Shown: in pieces, positions 42,683 to 51,330 of the stretch | Position numbering within the stretch: position 1 is the stretch's first letter | Layout: each line of letters opens with the position of its first letter | DNA from: Selaginella moellendorffii | Lineage: Eukaryota > Streptophyta > Lycopodiopsida > Selaginellales > Selaginellaceae | NCBI RefSeq assembly: GCF_000143415.4 | Contig: NW_003314281.1 | Span: 1 to 64,000, forward strand | Length of the DNA stretch: 64,000 nucleotides | Reading direction: 5' to 3' | The notes under the pieces: generated by a model | What the model saw: only the letters and a program-made list of their open reading frames with translations | What the model was told of the DNA's origin: nothing | The model's database searches: none | Program-made: the position numbers and the translations under genes

Positions 42683-45055
42683 TCAAATGCTTGTCAAGAT
42701 ATTGGAAAGAATCACGTAGTGTGACGAGCTCGTGTGATCGCCAGGAAGCGCCCTATACGCTCGCTCCAGATCGTGGTGAGTGTGGCAAGCAGCGAGCAAG
42801 CTTCCCAGCGCGACATTGTCGGATCCAAGGAGTGGCACCGAGTTTATGAGCTCCTCCGCGAATCCAAGCTGCCCGGATCGACAGAGGACGTCCACCATGG
42901 AGCAACAGTGTTCTTTGTCGGCGATCAATCCATAGTCCTGCGCGAGAGACACAAAGAAACTCCGGCTAATCTCCAGAGATCCGATGTGTGTGCACGCGGC
43001 CAAGACGTGCGTGAAGGAGATCCCATCCGGCAGCGATGATCCATCCAGGCAGAGCTCGCGCAGCATCTCGATCGCGAGTTCGCCCTGCCCGTTTCGCGCG
43101 CAGGCATCCAGGAGCGCGTTCCAGGAGACGATGTTCTTGTTTGGGACCCTGGCGAAGAACTGCTTGGATCGGTCGAGGACGCCATGATGGGCGCAGCCCA
43201 GCAGCAGCGAGTTCCACGATCCGGCGTTGTGCTGCGGCATTCTCTCGAGGAACTGGAGGGATTCATCGATTTGCCCACTCAGGGCAAATGCTGCAACGAT
43301 GGAGTTTTGCGAGACGATATCTCTCTCCGGCATAAATTGGAAGATCTCTTTCGCTGGATCGATGGCGCTAGCAGATGCATAGATCCCGAGCATCACATTC
43401 CAGGTGATCAAGCTTCGCTGGGGCGCCAGATCGAAAGCCCTCTTTGCTTCCGCGAGGAGAGATTGCTGGGCAAATGCCGCGAGGAGGATCGTCCACGACA
43501 CAACATCTCTAGCGGGCATTCGATCGAAGAAAATCTCTCTCGTTCCCTCGCAGTAGCAATCGCCCTGTTCCTCTTCCACGCTTGCGATCTGGAGCATCGC
43601 GTTCCAGGAATGCAGGCTCCTCTCGGGCAATCCATCGAAGATCTCTTTCGCCCTGTCGAAATTCCCACACTGGCTGTGAGCTCCGATCATCACATTCAAG
43701 CACACAACGTCCCAGGCGGGCATTCTCTCAAGGATATCCTCGGCGCCACCGATGCCGTCCGCCACGCGACAGGTGGCGACGATCAGAGACGTCCACGTCA
43801 CAACGTTTCTCTCTTTGGCGCCGTCGAATATTCCCCTCGCGGCGGCAATATCCTTCGCGATGAGCGCGTTCCAAGAACAAAGGTCGTGCTGCGGCATCCG
43901 CCGGTATGCCGCTAGGGCTTCCTCGATCGACGATTCGTCCTCCGCGAGCGCCGCCACGATCGATCCCCAGCTCGTCGCGTCGCGGCTCGCCATGGAATCG
44001 AAGATCGCCTTGGCGTCGGCGAGGTGCCCGTTCACCGCAAGGCCGGCGATCATCGTGTTCCAGGTGATCACATCCTTCTCCGGCATTTCGGCAAGAATCC
44101 CCATGGCGGCCCCGACCTCGCGATTCTGGAGGTAGCAGGCGAGCATCGCATTCCAGGAGAAGAGATTTCTCGGCACGGCATCGAAGATCTTCTTGGCGTC
44201 GGCAAGAACCCCCCTCTGCGTGTGTGCCGCAAGGATCGTCGTGCAGGAGACGGGGTCCCAGAGGGGCATCTTTTCCATGGCCTCCCTAGCGCTGTCAAGG
44301 AGGCCGAATCGAGCACACACCCGGAGCAGCGTGTTCCAAGCGATGATATCCCTCTCCAGCGCCTGATCGAAGATGTTCTTGGCAGCACCGGCATCAATCC
44401 GTCCGTAAGCAGCGATCATCGCATTCCAGGAGAGGATCTCTCGCATTGGCATCCTCGAGAAGACGCCGCTGGCCTTCTCGATTTCTCCGGACGCCAAAAG
44501 CGCCACCAGCATTGTGTTCCAGGACAGCCGATCTCTCTCCAACGCCGGGTGATGGAAGAGATCCCAAGACTCTTGAAACTGCCCCCTCTGGGCATATGTG
44601 GAAATCATCGAGTTCCACGCGACAACGCTGTGCTGTGGCACGAGATCCATCGCATGCTCGGCCTCCTGGATCATATATTCTTCCACGAACACCTGGATGG
44701 TAATGTTCCAGGACACCAAATCCTTGCGGGGCATCTCCCGGAAGAGCTCAAGCGCTCGGTGTGGTTGCCGGTTCCTGGCAAATGCCGTCATCAGCGAGTT
44801 CCAGGACACAACATCGGGGATTTTGAGGCAGTTGAAGACGTCGATCGCCTCTTGCAAGCTCCCACACTTGGCATACATTCCAATCAGCTGGTTCGCGAGG
44901 AGGAGGCTCTCGCGATGCTGGTGGCTTGCAATGATCCAGTCGTGGACGAGCCGCCCTCGATCGAGATTGCGGTCCTCGATGCAAGATCTTAGGAGCCGGA
45001 CGAAGCCATCGAGAGTTCTTGGGGGCGATAGTTTCATCCATCCATGGACGATCAT
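42683..45055 (-). CDS. PPR protein with a long array of short (S-type) repeats (790 aa, intronless)
   Basis: After two ordinary repeats (LLLANQLIGMYAKCGSLQEA, DVVSWNSLMTAFARNRQPHR) the protein is dominated by about 31-residue units ending in D-x-x-S/T-W-N-x-x-I: DRLSWNTMLVALLASGEIEK, EILSWNAMIAAYGRIDAGAA, DIIAWNTLLRVCARFGLLDS, NLFSWNAMLACYLQNREVGA and many more. This is the SS-rich layout of the PLS class. The end resembles an E1 motif (DGISFTHVLAACTHIGSLEI, DKEHCCSMVDVLCRSGQLGF, GSLLAACHTHHDLERA) but stops at SHYVILSNILTSI, so E2 is missing. It shares a 220-bp divergent promoter region with the PCC13-62-type gene. Confidence 0.92.
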   Translation of the reverse strand: MIVHGWMKLSPPRTLDGFVRLLRSCIEDRNLDRGRLVHDWIIASHQHRESLLLANQLIGMYAKCGSLQEAIDVFNCLKIPDVVSWNSLMTAFARNRQPHRALELFREMPRKDLVSWNITIQVFVEEYMIQEAEHAMDLVPQHSVVAWNSMISTYAQRGQFQESWDLFHHPALERDRLSWNTMLVALLASGEIEKASGVFSRMPMREILSWNAMIAAYGRIDAGAAKNIFDQALERDIIAWNTLLRVCARFGLLDSAREAMEKMPLWDPVSCTTILAAHTQRGVLADAKKIFDAVPRNLFSWNAMLACYLQNREVGAAMGILAEMPEKDVITWNTMIAGLAVNGHLADAKAIFDSMASRDATSWGSIVAALAEDESSIEEALAAYRRMPQHDLCSWNALIAKDIAAARGIFDGAKERNVVTWTSLIVATCRVADGIGGAEDILERMPAWDVVCLNVMIGAHSQCGNFDRAKEIFDGLPERSLHSWNAMLQIASVEEEQGDCYCEGTREIFFDRMPARDVVSWTILLAAFAQQSLLAEAKRAFDLAPQRSLITWNVMLGIYASASAIDPAKEIFQFMPERDIVSQNSIVAAFALSGQIDESLQFLERMPQHNAGSWNSLLLGCAHHGVLDRSKQFFARVPNKNIVSWNALLDACARNGQGELAIEMLRELCLDGSSLPDGISFTHVLAACTHIGSLEISRSFFVSLAQDYGLIADKEHCCSMVDVLCRSGQLGFAEELINSVPLLGSDNVALGSLLAACHTHHDLERAYRALPGDHTSSSHYVILSNILTSI

Positions 45056-45275
45056 TCACGACACAACACAGCTTCTTCTTCCATGGGGGAGTTGACTTCC
45101 AGTGGCCGTTGACGCTTGACTGGGCTTTGACTGGAGATTGTGTCCTAAGTTGGGAATGTGACAACTCCGAGTAGACCATCGCGAGCTGCATGACAAGTAC
45201 GTTGGCAATCCTCAAGACTATAAATTCTTCTTTTGTGCTTGTTTGGATCGCAGTTCTTCGCTGATCCATCGCTCA

Positions 45276-47110
45276 ATGGCTACTTGGTGGATGATCTTGC
45301 TGGTTCTCCAGCTATGGTGGTGCTCATGGCTGGAAGCTCGCCCCATCAAGAACATTGTGCTGCAGTATCCATCGCCACCGCCTCCTGTTACTTACGTCTA
45401 CTCGTCCCCGCCACCGGATGGTTACTCGTCTCCATCGCCACCGCAAACTTCTTGCCCGCCGCCTCCGTCGCCACCAGCGTCGCCAGTTTATCCACCACCA
45501 GCGTCACCACCACCGGATGGTTACTCGTCTCCATCGCCACCGTCTTCTTGCCCGCCGCCTCCATCACCGCCAGTTTATCCACCACCAGCGTCACCACCAC
45601 CAGATGGTTACTCGTCTCCATCGCCACCGTCTTCTTACCCGCCGCCTCCATCGCCGCCAGTTTACCCACCACCATCGGATGGTTACTCGTCTCCATCGCC
45701 ACCGCCATCGCCACCAGTTTACTCGTCTCCATCGCCACCGTCTTCTTACCCGCCGCCTCCATCGCCGCCAGTTTACCCACCACCAGCGTCACCACCATCG
45801 GATGGTTACTCGTCTCCATCGCCACCGTCTTCTTGCCCGCCACCTCCATCGCCACCAGCGTCACCACCACCAACGTCAACACCGTCGCCAGTTTATCCAC
45901 CACCAACGTCACCAGTTTGTCCACCACCACCGTCGCCAGCTTATCCACCGCCATCGCCACCACCTTGCGATAGTAAGCCCCCACCAATGCAGGAGTATCC
46001 ACCTCCGCCTTGCGAGGATCACCATGCGCCAACAGCACCGGAGTATCCTCCACCTCCTTGCGAGTGTCACACGCCAACACCACCGGAGTATCCTCCTCCT
46101 CCTCCTCCCAAGGATTGTCATACGCCACCACCGCCGGCGCCATCTCCTTGCAACGAGAGCGCCGAGTATCCGCCACCATCTTGCGACGATTGCAGCTCGC
46201 CACCAACAGAGCCGCCTCCATGCGAGAAATGCGAGTATCCTCCTTGTGACGACTGCGGTAAGCTACCAGCAAGCACGAAGGTGACAGACGCGAGGATACT
46301 TGCTGAGATTCTCAGCGCCGAGTTGCTCTTGTCCGATCAGTACTCTCGAGCTGCACGCTTCAAGGATCCGTCCGTGAAGATGTTGACGTCGGAGTTCCAA
46401 TCGCAGCTTAAGTCGCACATCAGGTAGGCTCTGTGCTTCCGACTTCTCCAATCTTTTTTCGTTCTGTTCTTCTTGATCATTTCTCTGGCTTGTTTTTGGC
46501 AGCGTCTTGCAAGGATTGCTCAAGGACGCCGCTGGAAAGCCTCAAATTGACGCTGGCAAGGGAGTCTTCACCAAGATCATGAACGCTGCTTTCGGAAAGG
46601 ACCTCGACCCGGCATTCGATGCTTACAACACCAGCACGAACTTCCTGCTCGCTGCATCTGTTACAGCACCCCTGGCATCCAGCCTCTCGGTCGCCGGCCT
46701 CTCACAGTTGCAAGGAGCCGACGCTAAAAAGGTGACAAAACTTGCAGACTTTCCACTTCCTTGCTAATGAAACGATCATCCTACAGGCAGTAGCGGGCAT
46801 CTCCAGCACCTTGGCCGGCCAAAGCTCCGTCCTCGGAGTCCTCCTCAAGCTCCGCAAGCTCGAGAAGGTCCAGCCATACGGTCTCACGGTGGGGGAGTTC
46901 TCGAGCCAGCTCCAGGAACTCCAGAAGAAGCTGGAGCTCCTCCATCACGGCCAAGTTGCCGAAGCAGCATCGTCATCGCGGAACTCTACGAATGTCTCGA
47001 GTTCCAAAGCAAAAGTCTCTCCTTCCACCGCCCGGGATCCAAAGCAACATCCGGAGGAGATTGCCGCGATACTGATGGAGCTCGGTTTTTACGCGCCTGG
47101 ACAGCAGTGA
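45276..47110 (+). CDS. Extensin-like / PCC13-62 desiccation-related fusion protein (3 exons, 566 aa)
   Basis: Exons are 45,276-46,423, 46,503-46,731 and 46,787-47,110, totalling 1,701 bp in frame. The start at 45,276 is preferred over the in-frame ATG at 45,243 because it opens a clean signal peptide (MATWWMILLVLQLWWCSWLEA) and the TATA-like actataaat lies at about 45,217. Residues 30-330 are a Pro/Ser/Tyr-rich extensin-like region (DGYSSPSPPSSYPPPPSPPV repeats, then PPPCE/EYPPPPC). Residues from about 345 read RILAEILSAELLLSDQY, then GKGVFTKIMNAAFGKDLDPA, TNFLLAASVTAPLASSLS, AGISSTLAGQSSVLGVLL and VQPYGLTVGEFSSQLQEL. This is the ferritin-like domain of PCC13-62 desiccation-related proteins. 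The usual N-terminal part of that domain appears shortened, so metal binding is doubtful. Likely secreted to the wall. Confidence 0.86.
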
Positions 47111-47133
47111 CGATCACACCAAGTTAGAACCTC

Positions 47134-48186
47134 TCACGAGAGAAATAACAATTCATTCATTGACATGAACATGAATAAGATCACAAAGCTGGAGAAACTT
47201 ACCAGGATTTTCGCCCAGAGGTTGTCTTGCTCGATCGAGATCCCAGCTCGGAACACCCTTGCCTCTGCTGGGCGATGGTTCTTCCGCAAGAGATAGACGA
47301 TGGAAGTGTAGTGGAGGCGAACTGGTTGGATGCCATGATCCATGATCATCCACGAGAAGATAAGATGGCCATAGTCGAGAAAGCTCGATCCTACCAAGAG
47401 CGTCACGAACGTAAGCTCGTCCGGCTCCACGCCCTCCAGCACCATCAATCGATAGTGGCGCAGCGCATTCCTCCACTCGCCCTTCCGGAAGAGAACCGCG
47501 AGGATCAAATTCCACGCTAGAACTTCCCGCCATGGCATTTGGGAGAAGACTAGCAATACGTCGTGCAAATGCCCGTTCTGGGCAAATGCTGCGACCATCG
47601 CGTTCCACGAGAAGGAATCTCTCATCGGCATTCTTTCGAAGATCTGCGCTACCTCGTCCAAATCGCCGCTGTGCGCGGCGGCGGCGACGGTCGAGCGCCA
47701 CGAAATCTCGTCCCGGCAAGGCATCGCGTGGAAGAAATTCTTCGCGAGGGAGAAATCCCCGCCCTGGGAGATCGCAGCGAGCTTTGTGTTCCAAGAAATC
47801 TGCCCTCCAGCCGCCCTGTGCTCGCTAACGAATCTCTTGCCGTGATCTAAAGCAATGCCCTTGCAACTCCCACAGCATCGATCGAGAGAGATCGCGGCGA
47901 GAACAAGAATCCACGAGTAGCAGCTCTTGACGACCATGGCATCGAAAACGAGGAGGGCATCCTTGATCCCTGCGCGGCGGCCAAACGCTCGGAGGAGGAG
48001 ATTCGAGAGATAGACGCTCATCGGCAAATTCGTAGCTTGGATCTTCTTGACGTGTGCCCATACGCTGCGCAGCTGCGATCGGCTGGCCGCGCCATCGATC
48101 AGGGCATTCCATTCCTCGTCGCGAAGGTGATTCCTCAAATCTCCACTGGGCAATTTCTCCTTGCCCACATAGACAGGGGGATACAT
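47134..48186 (-). CDS. Short PPR protein (350 aa)
   Basis: Starts MYPPVYVGKEKLPSGDLRNH and carries about seven PPR-like units: LSNLLLRAFGRRAGIKDALL, ISWNTKLAAISQGGDFSLAK, EISWRSTVAAAAHSGDLDEV, SFSWNAMVAAFAQNGHLHDV and VLAWNLILAVLFRKGEWRNA, ending with LTFVTLLVGSSFLDYGH and RLHYTSIVYLLRKNHRPAEA. Near its end is a strong GTAAGT donor (AAAATCCTG|GTAAGT, about 47,205-47,196). The last residues (VSFSSFVILFMFMSMNELLF) look like translated intron, so the real C-terminus may be spliced differently. It is 23 bp from the convergent desiccation-type gene, and its ATG is only 37 bp from the divergent proteasome ATG. Much shorter than neighbouring PPRs; possibly a decaying copy. Confidence 0.8.
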   Translation of the reverse strand: MYPPVYVGKEKLPSGDLRNHLRDEEWNALIDGAASRSQLRSVWAHVKKIQATNLPMSVYLSNLLLRAFGRRAGIKDALLVFDAMVVKSCYSWILVLAAISLDRCCGSCKGIALDHGKRFVSEHRAAGGQISWNTKLAAISQGGDFSLAKNFFHAMPCRDEISWRSTVAAAAHSGDLDEVAQIFERMPMRDSFSWNAMVAAFAQNGHLHDVLLVFSQMPWREVLAWNLILAVLFRKGEWRNALRHYRLMVLEGVEPDELTFVTLLVGSSFLDYGHLIFSWMIMDHGIQPVRLHYTSIVYLLRKNHRPAEARVFRAGISIEQDNLWAKILVSFSSFVILFMFMSMNELLFLS

Positions 48187-48223
48187 TTCTTCTCTTCCTT
48201 TTTAGGGTTCTTGAGCTAGGGCG

Positions 48224-49410
48224 ATGGCGATGGCGCTCGATTTCAGCGGTTTGGAGCCAGCTTCTCTGCGCCAGCACTCCTACTCGGATCCAGCAGCGCA
48301 TTGGGAGCCACAGTGCTCCTTTCCTCTCCCGAAGGTCGCCGATGTAAGTCGCTCCTCGAGTATTTCCTGTGATGATCTTAGTCTGGGGATTTTGTTTGCG
48401 CAGCTGGATGGATTCCAGAAAGCTGCCGTGGATTTGCTGAAGCCAGCGCACGGAACCACGACGCTGGCGTTTGAGTTCCAGGGAGGGATTATCGTCGCTG
48501 CCGACTCTCGAGCTAGCATGGGACAATATATCTGTAAGTGTTTCTTCGTGTTTGTCTCTACTTGTGATCGAGTGATCTCTCGCAGCATCCCAGTCGGTGA
48601 AGAAAATTCTGGAAATCAATCCATATCTCCTGGGAACCATGGCTGGGGGTGCGGCCGATTGTCAGTTCTGGCAGAGAAATCTCGGAACGCGGGTAAGTTT
48701 GTCTTCGCTCCTTCTTCCTCCACGATTTTGACACTCTGTTCGTTTGAATCACAGTGCCGGCTTCACGAGCTTGCGAACAAGAGGAGGATTTCTGTTGCCG
48801 GTGCTTCCAAGCTCTTGGCAAACACCCTCTACTCCTACCGTGGCATGGGTCTGTCCATGGGAACCATGATCGCTGGCTGGGACGAAACGGTATGGGCTGT
48901 TATCTTTTCTTGTTTCCATCTCGCCATTCCCAAGTTTTCTTCTCACGTCTCGTGATTTGATCCAGGGCCCCGCGCTCTTTTACGTTGATAGCGAAGGTGG
49001 AAGAACGAAAGGAACTCTTTTCTCCGTTGGCTCTGGGTCTACTTACGCTTACGGCATTCTCGACAGCGGGTAAGAATCCTTCTTCCGAGTTCTTCGGGTT
49101 TCACTGTGTTCCAATCTCAGGTATAAGTTCGAGATGAGCGTCGAGGAAGCCGTGGAGCTGGGAAGACGAGCGATCTATCACGCGACGTTTAGAGATGGAG
49201 CCAGCGGAGGAGTTGCGAGCGGTAAGCTTTTTTTCTTTCGCTTTTCATCGCTCTGAGCCTGCTTTGCTTCCAGTTTATCACATTGGTCCCCAAGGCTGGA
49301 AGAAGATCTCCGGTGACGATGTGAGTGAGCTACACTATCAGTACTACCCCCCGGAATCACAAGCGTCCGCCCCGGACGTCGTGGAAGAACAGCCAATGCA
49401 ACAAGGCTAG
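48224..49410 (+). CDS. PBE: 20S proteasome subunit beta type-5 (7 exons, 277 aa)
   Basis: Exons are 48,224-48,343, 48,404-48,533, 48,586-48,692, 48,755-48,889, 48,966-49,069, 49,121-49,221 and 49,274-49,410 (834 bp). A propeptide ends KPAHG, and autocleavage would expose the catalytic Thr of TTTLAFEF. In mature numbering Asp17 (AADSRAS), Arg19 and Lys33 (SVKKI) are all present. Later blocks are [60 protein letters not shown] and [17 protein letters not shown]. This subunit supplies the chymotrypsin-like activity of the proteasome core. All introns are GT-AG and 51-76 bp. A telo-box-like tttagggttctt ends 11 bp before the ATG. Confidence 0.96.
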
Positions 49411-49608
49411 ATCGGGGATATTCCGTTCTGGATTTTGTTTCAGTTGAATATTCAGTTACCTCTGCCGAACTTTTTAAGCATATACCATCAGACGTTTAGG
49501 GTTTGCAATTTTTATCATACAATTTTTTAAAATTTTGTTGACCAAGGTACTTTAAACTGTTGCTTCAAGTGGTAATACTGCATCACGTAGATCACTATAT
49601 AAACCAAA

Positions 49609-51047
49609 CTAGGCTTCTCTAGAAAACAAGATGTTGTACTTACCACCTTCTTTCCAATCAATTGCTACTTCTCCAATCTCTCGCCATGACAAGCCTGGCT
49701 TCCAGAGAGCTTTCAAGTCTGAAAGTCAGTGTCCACCAATATCAATACGAACATGTTAATAGAAAAACACTCACCTGAGAATTCGTGTTCCACAGGATGA
49801 CCCACATAGCACACCTTTCGAAACCGGCTGGCACAAGCTGACTTCAAGTCCAAGCTAGGCACATTGAGATTAGGCACAGCTGCCAAGTTGGGTTCCAAAA
49901 GGAGCAGTTTCTCCATAACTCTTTCCAAGTGCTGCCCCTTCTCAACCCATTCCCATGTCAAGTTTTGAGAATCGAATCTCACAATCCCTTTCTCCGCAAC
50001 GCAGAAGGTATCCTTCCCATGCGTCTGGCATTCAGAAGTCTGGATTATGCCTGGTCCCGTTTCAAAGTCTTCTTCAGGTGAGGTCGACACTGTTTTCCAT
50101 GTCCACTCTGAATCTCCATCATCGTTCTGCTGCCTATCCAGCACCATAACCGTTGTATACTCCATCCACTCCATCTTTTGTGTAAATATACCAATCTCAC
50201 CAGGTCCAACTTCCAGCATGTACACATCTTCGTATGTCCCCTCAAGTTCGGATAAGTCCCATGCATACGCCCATTTCGAGCGGCTAATGTCTGCAAAATC
50301 AACTTCCAGCAGCACAAGTGCGGCATATTGATGAAGTCGTGCAAGAGCATAATGCACCCCTTTGATGCATACGCTGTTGTACGAGCACATTTCGAAGACC
50401 CCGGCACGAGGAACTGTCCATATGCCGACTTTAGAGTCAAACGAATATGGCTCAAGCCAAATCCTGAACGAAGAAACGAAATGAGTCGATTAGCCATGTC
50501 GGAAACTGGTAATGACAACGCTTTTGTACCTGAAGAACATTTGACCCTCATCGAAATATGTAGTCAGCATTCGCTTGCTATAATACAGAGGAACTTCAAC
50601 TCCGGGAATCTTTACCCATTCTTGTGTCAGCGGGTTCCCAACTAGAAAATGGGACTCCCTGTTGGTGCTGTCGACAAGTCCGCTTGAACCCGACACCTTT
50701 GGAAACCAGCACAAAATGAGGCCCCCTCCAGCCAAGAGAGGCTCTGAACCATCTGGTGCAAACCAAGACCGTAATGAAGGAGGTACCTGTTGCAAGCAAA
50801 CCCTGTCTTCTGATGAATCATATTTGCAGTAGCGAAATTGCACTTCTAGGCTGTCCCTCGCGTGACGTTTTACATGTAACAAGAAATAACTTGTGCCGTT
50901 CTGTCGTTCCCATAGCGCTCTAAATGTTGGGTCATGGAGAAGGCGACCCCAATCCTTGCACACAAGTTGCAACCTCGCTACATCCTCAGCTGGGACCCAA
51001 GATAGTACGCGCAACTCAAGTTCTAGTGGTAGTGGTAATTTTCCCAT
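49609..51047 (-). CDS. F-box protein (3 exons, 438 aa)
   Basis: Exons are 51,047-50,530, 50,463-49,775 and 49,718-49,609 (1,317 bp in frame). The frame stays open upstream to 51,113 without an ATG, so Met at 51,047 (MGKLPLPLELELRVLSWVPA) is chosen; it begins almost directly with the F-box (EDVARLQLVCKDWGRLLHDP), which would bind SKP1 in an SCF ubiquitin ligase. The rest resembles plant F-box/kelch-like beta-rich proteins (FLVGNPLTQEWVKIPGVEVP, WTWKTVSTSPEEDFETGPGI, FDSQNLTWEWVEKGQHLERV). Exon 3 gives DLKALWKPGLSWREIGEVAI and ends LFSREA. A GTAAGT inside exon 3 (about 49,640) could be used as a further donor, so the very C-terminus is uncertain. Confidence 0.82.
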
Positions 51048-51330
51048 TTGAACCCACACTTGAAAGTTTGGACACAGGCTACCCGCAAGGACTCGACCCT
51101 TACTCCACCCCAACCTTGTTTTCTTCAGGACATTCTAGGAAAGCCAGGAAAACATTGTTAGATTCTATAAATTTCCTGCAAAAAAAGTGGGAGAGTGCCT
51201 TGCCCCTCGAACTCATATCTCGCCTTACCCCTTGAAGCGCCTTGTGTGGAAATGGATCAATGTAGGTAGGATATCAAACAAATAGTTAAGCTGATAATGA
51301 CACGTACATAGCAAGTGTGCCAGTAACACA

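Noticed and set aside
45243-45275. Upstream in-frame ATG of the desiccation-type gene
   Set aside because: It lies only about 20 bp from the TATA-like motif and would put a charged stretch before the signal peptide; 45,276 fits better.
45355-46284. 309-codon His/Arg-rich frame and a 294-codon antisense frame over the extensin-like region
   Set aside because: Both are shadows of the Pro/Ser repeats of the spliced desiccation-type gene, which has the signal peptide, conserved domain and splice sites.
51048-51113. N-terminal extension of the F-box protein to 51,113
   Set aside because: Starts at TTG; the ATG at 51,047 begins almost directly at the F-box.
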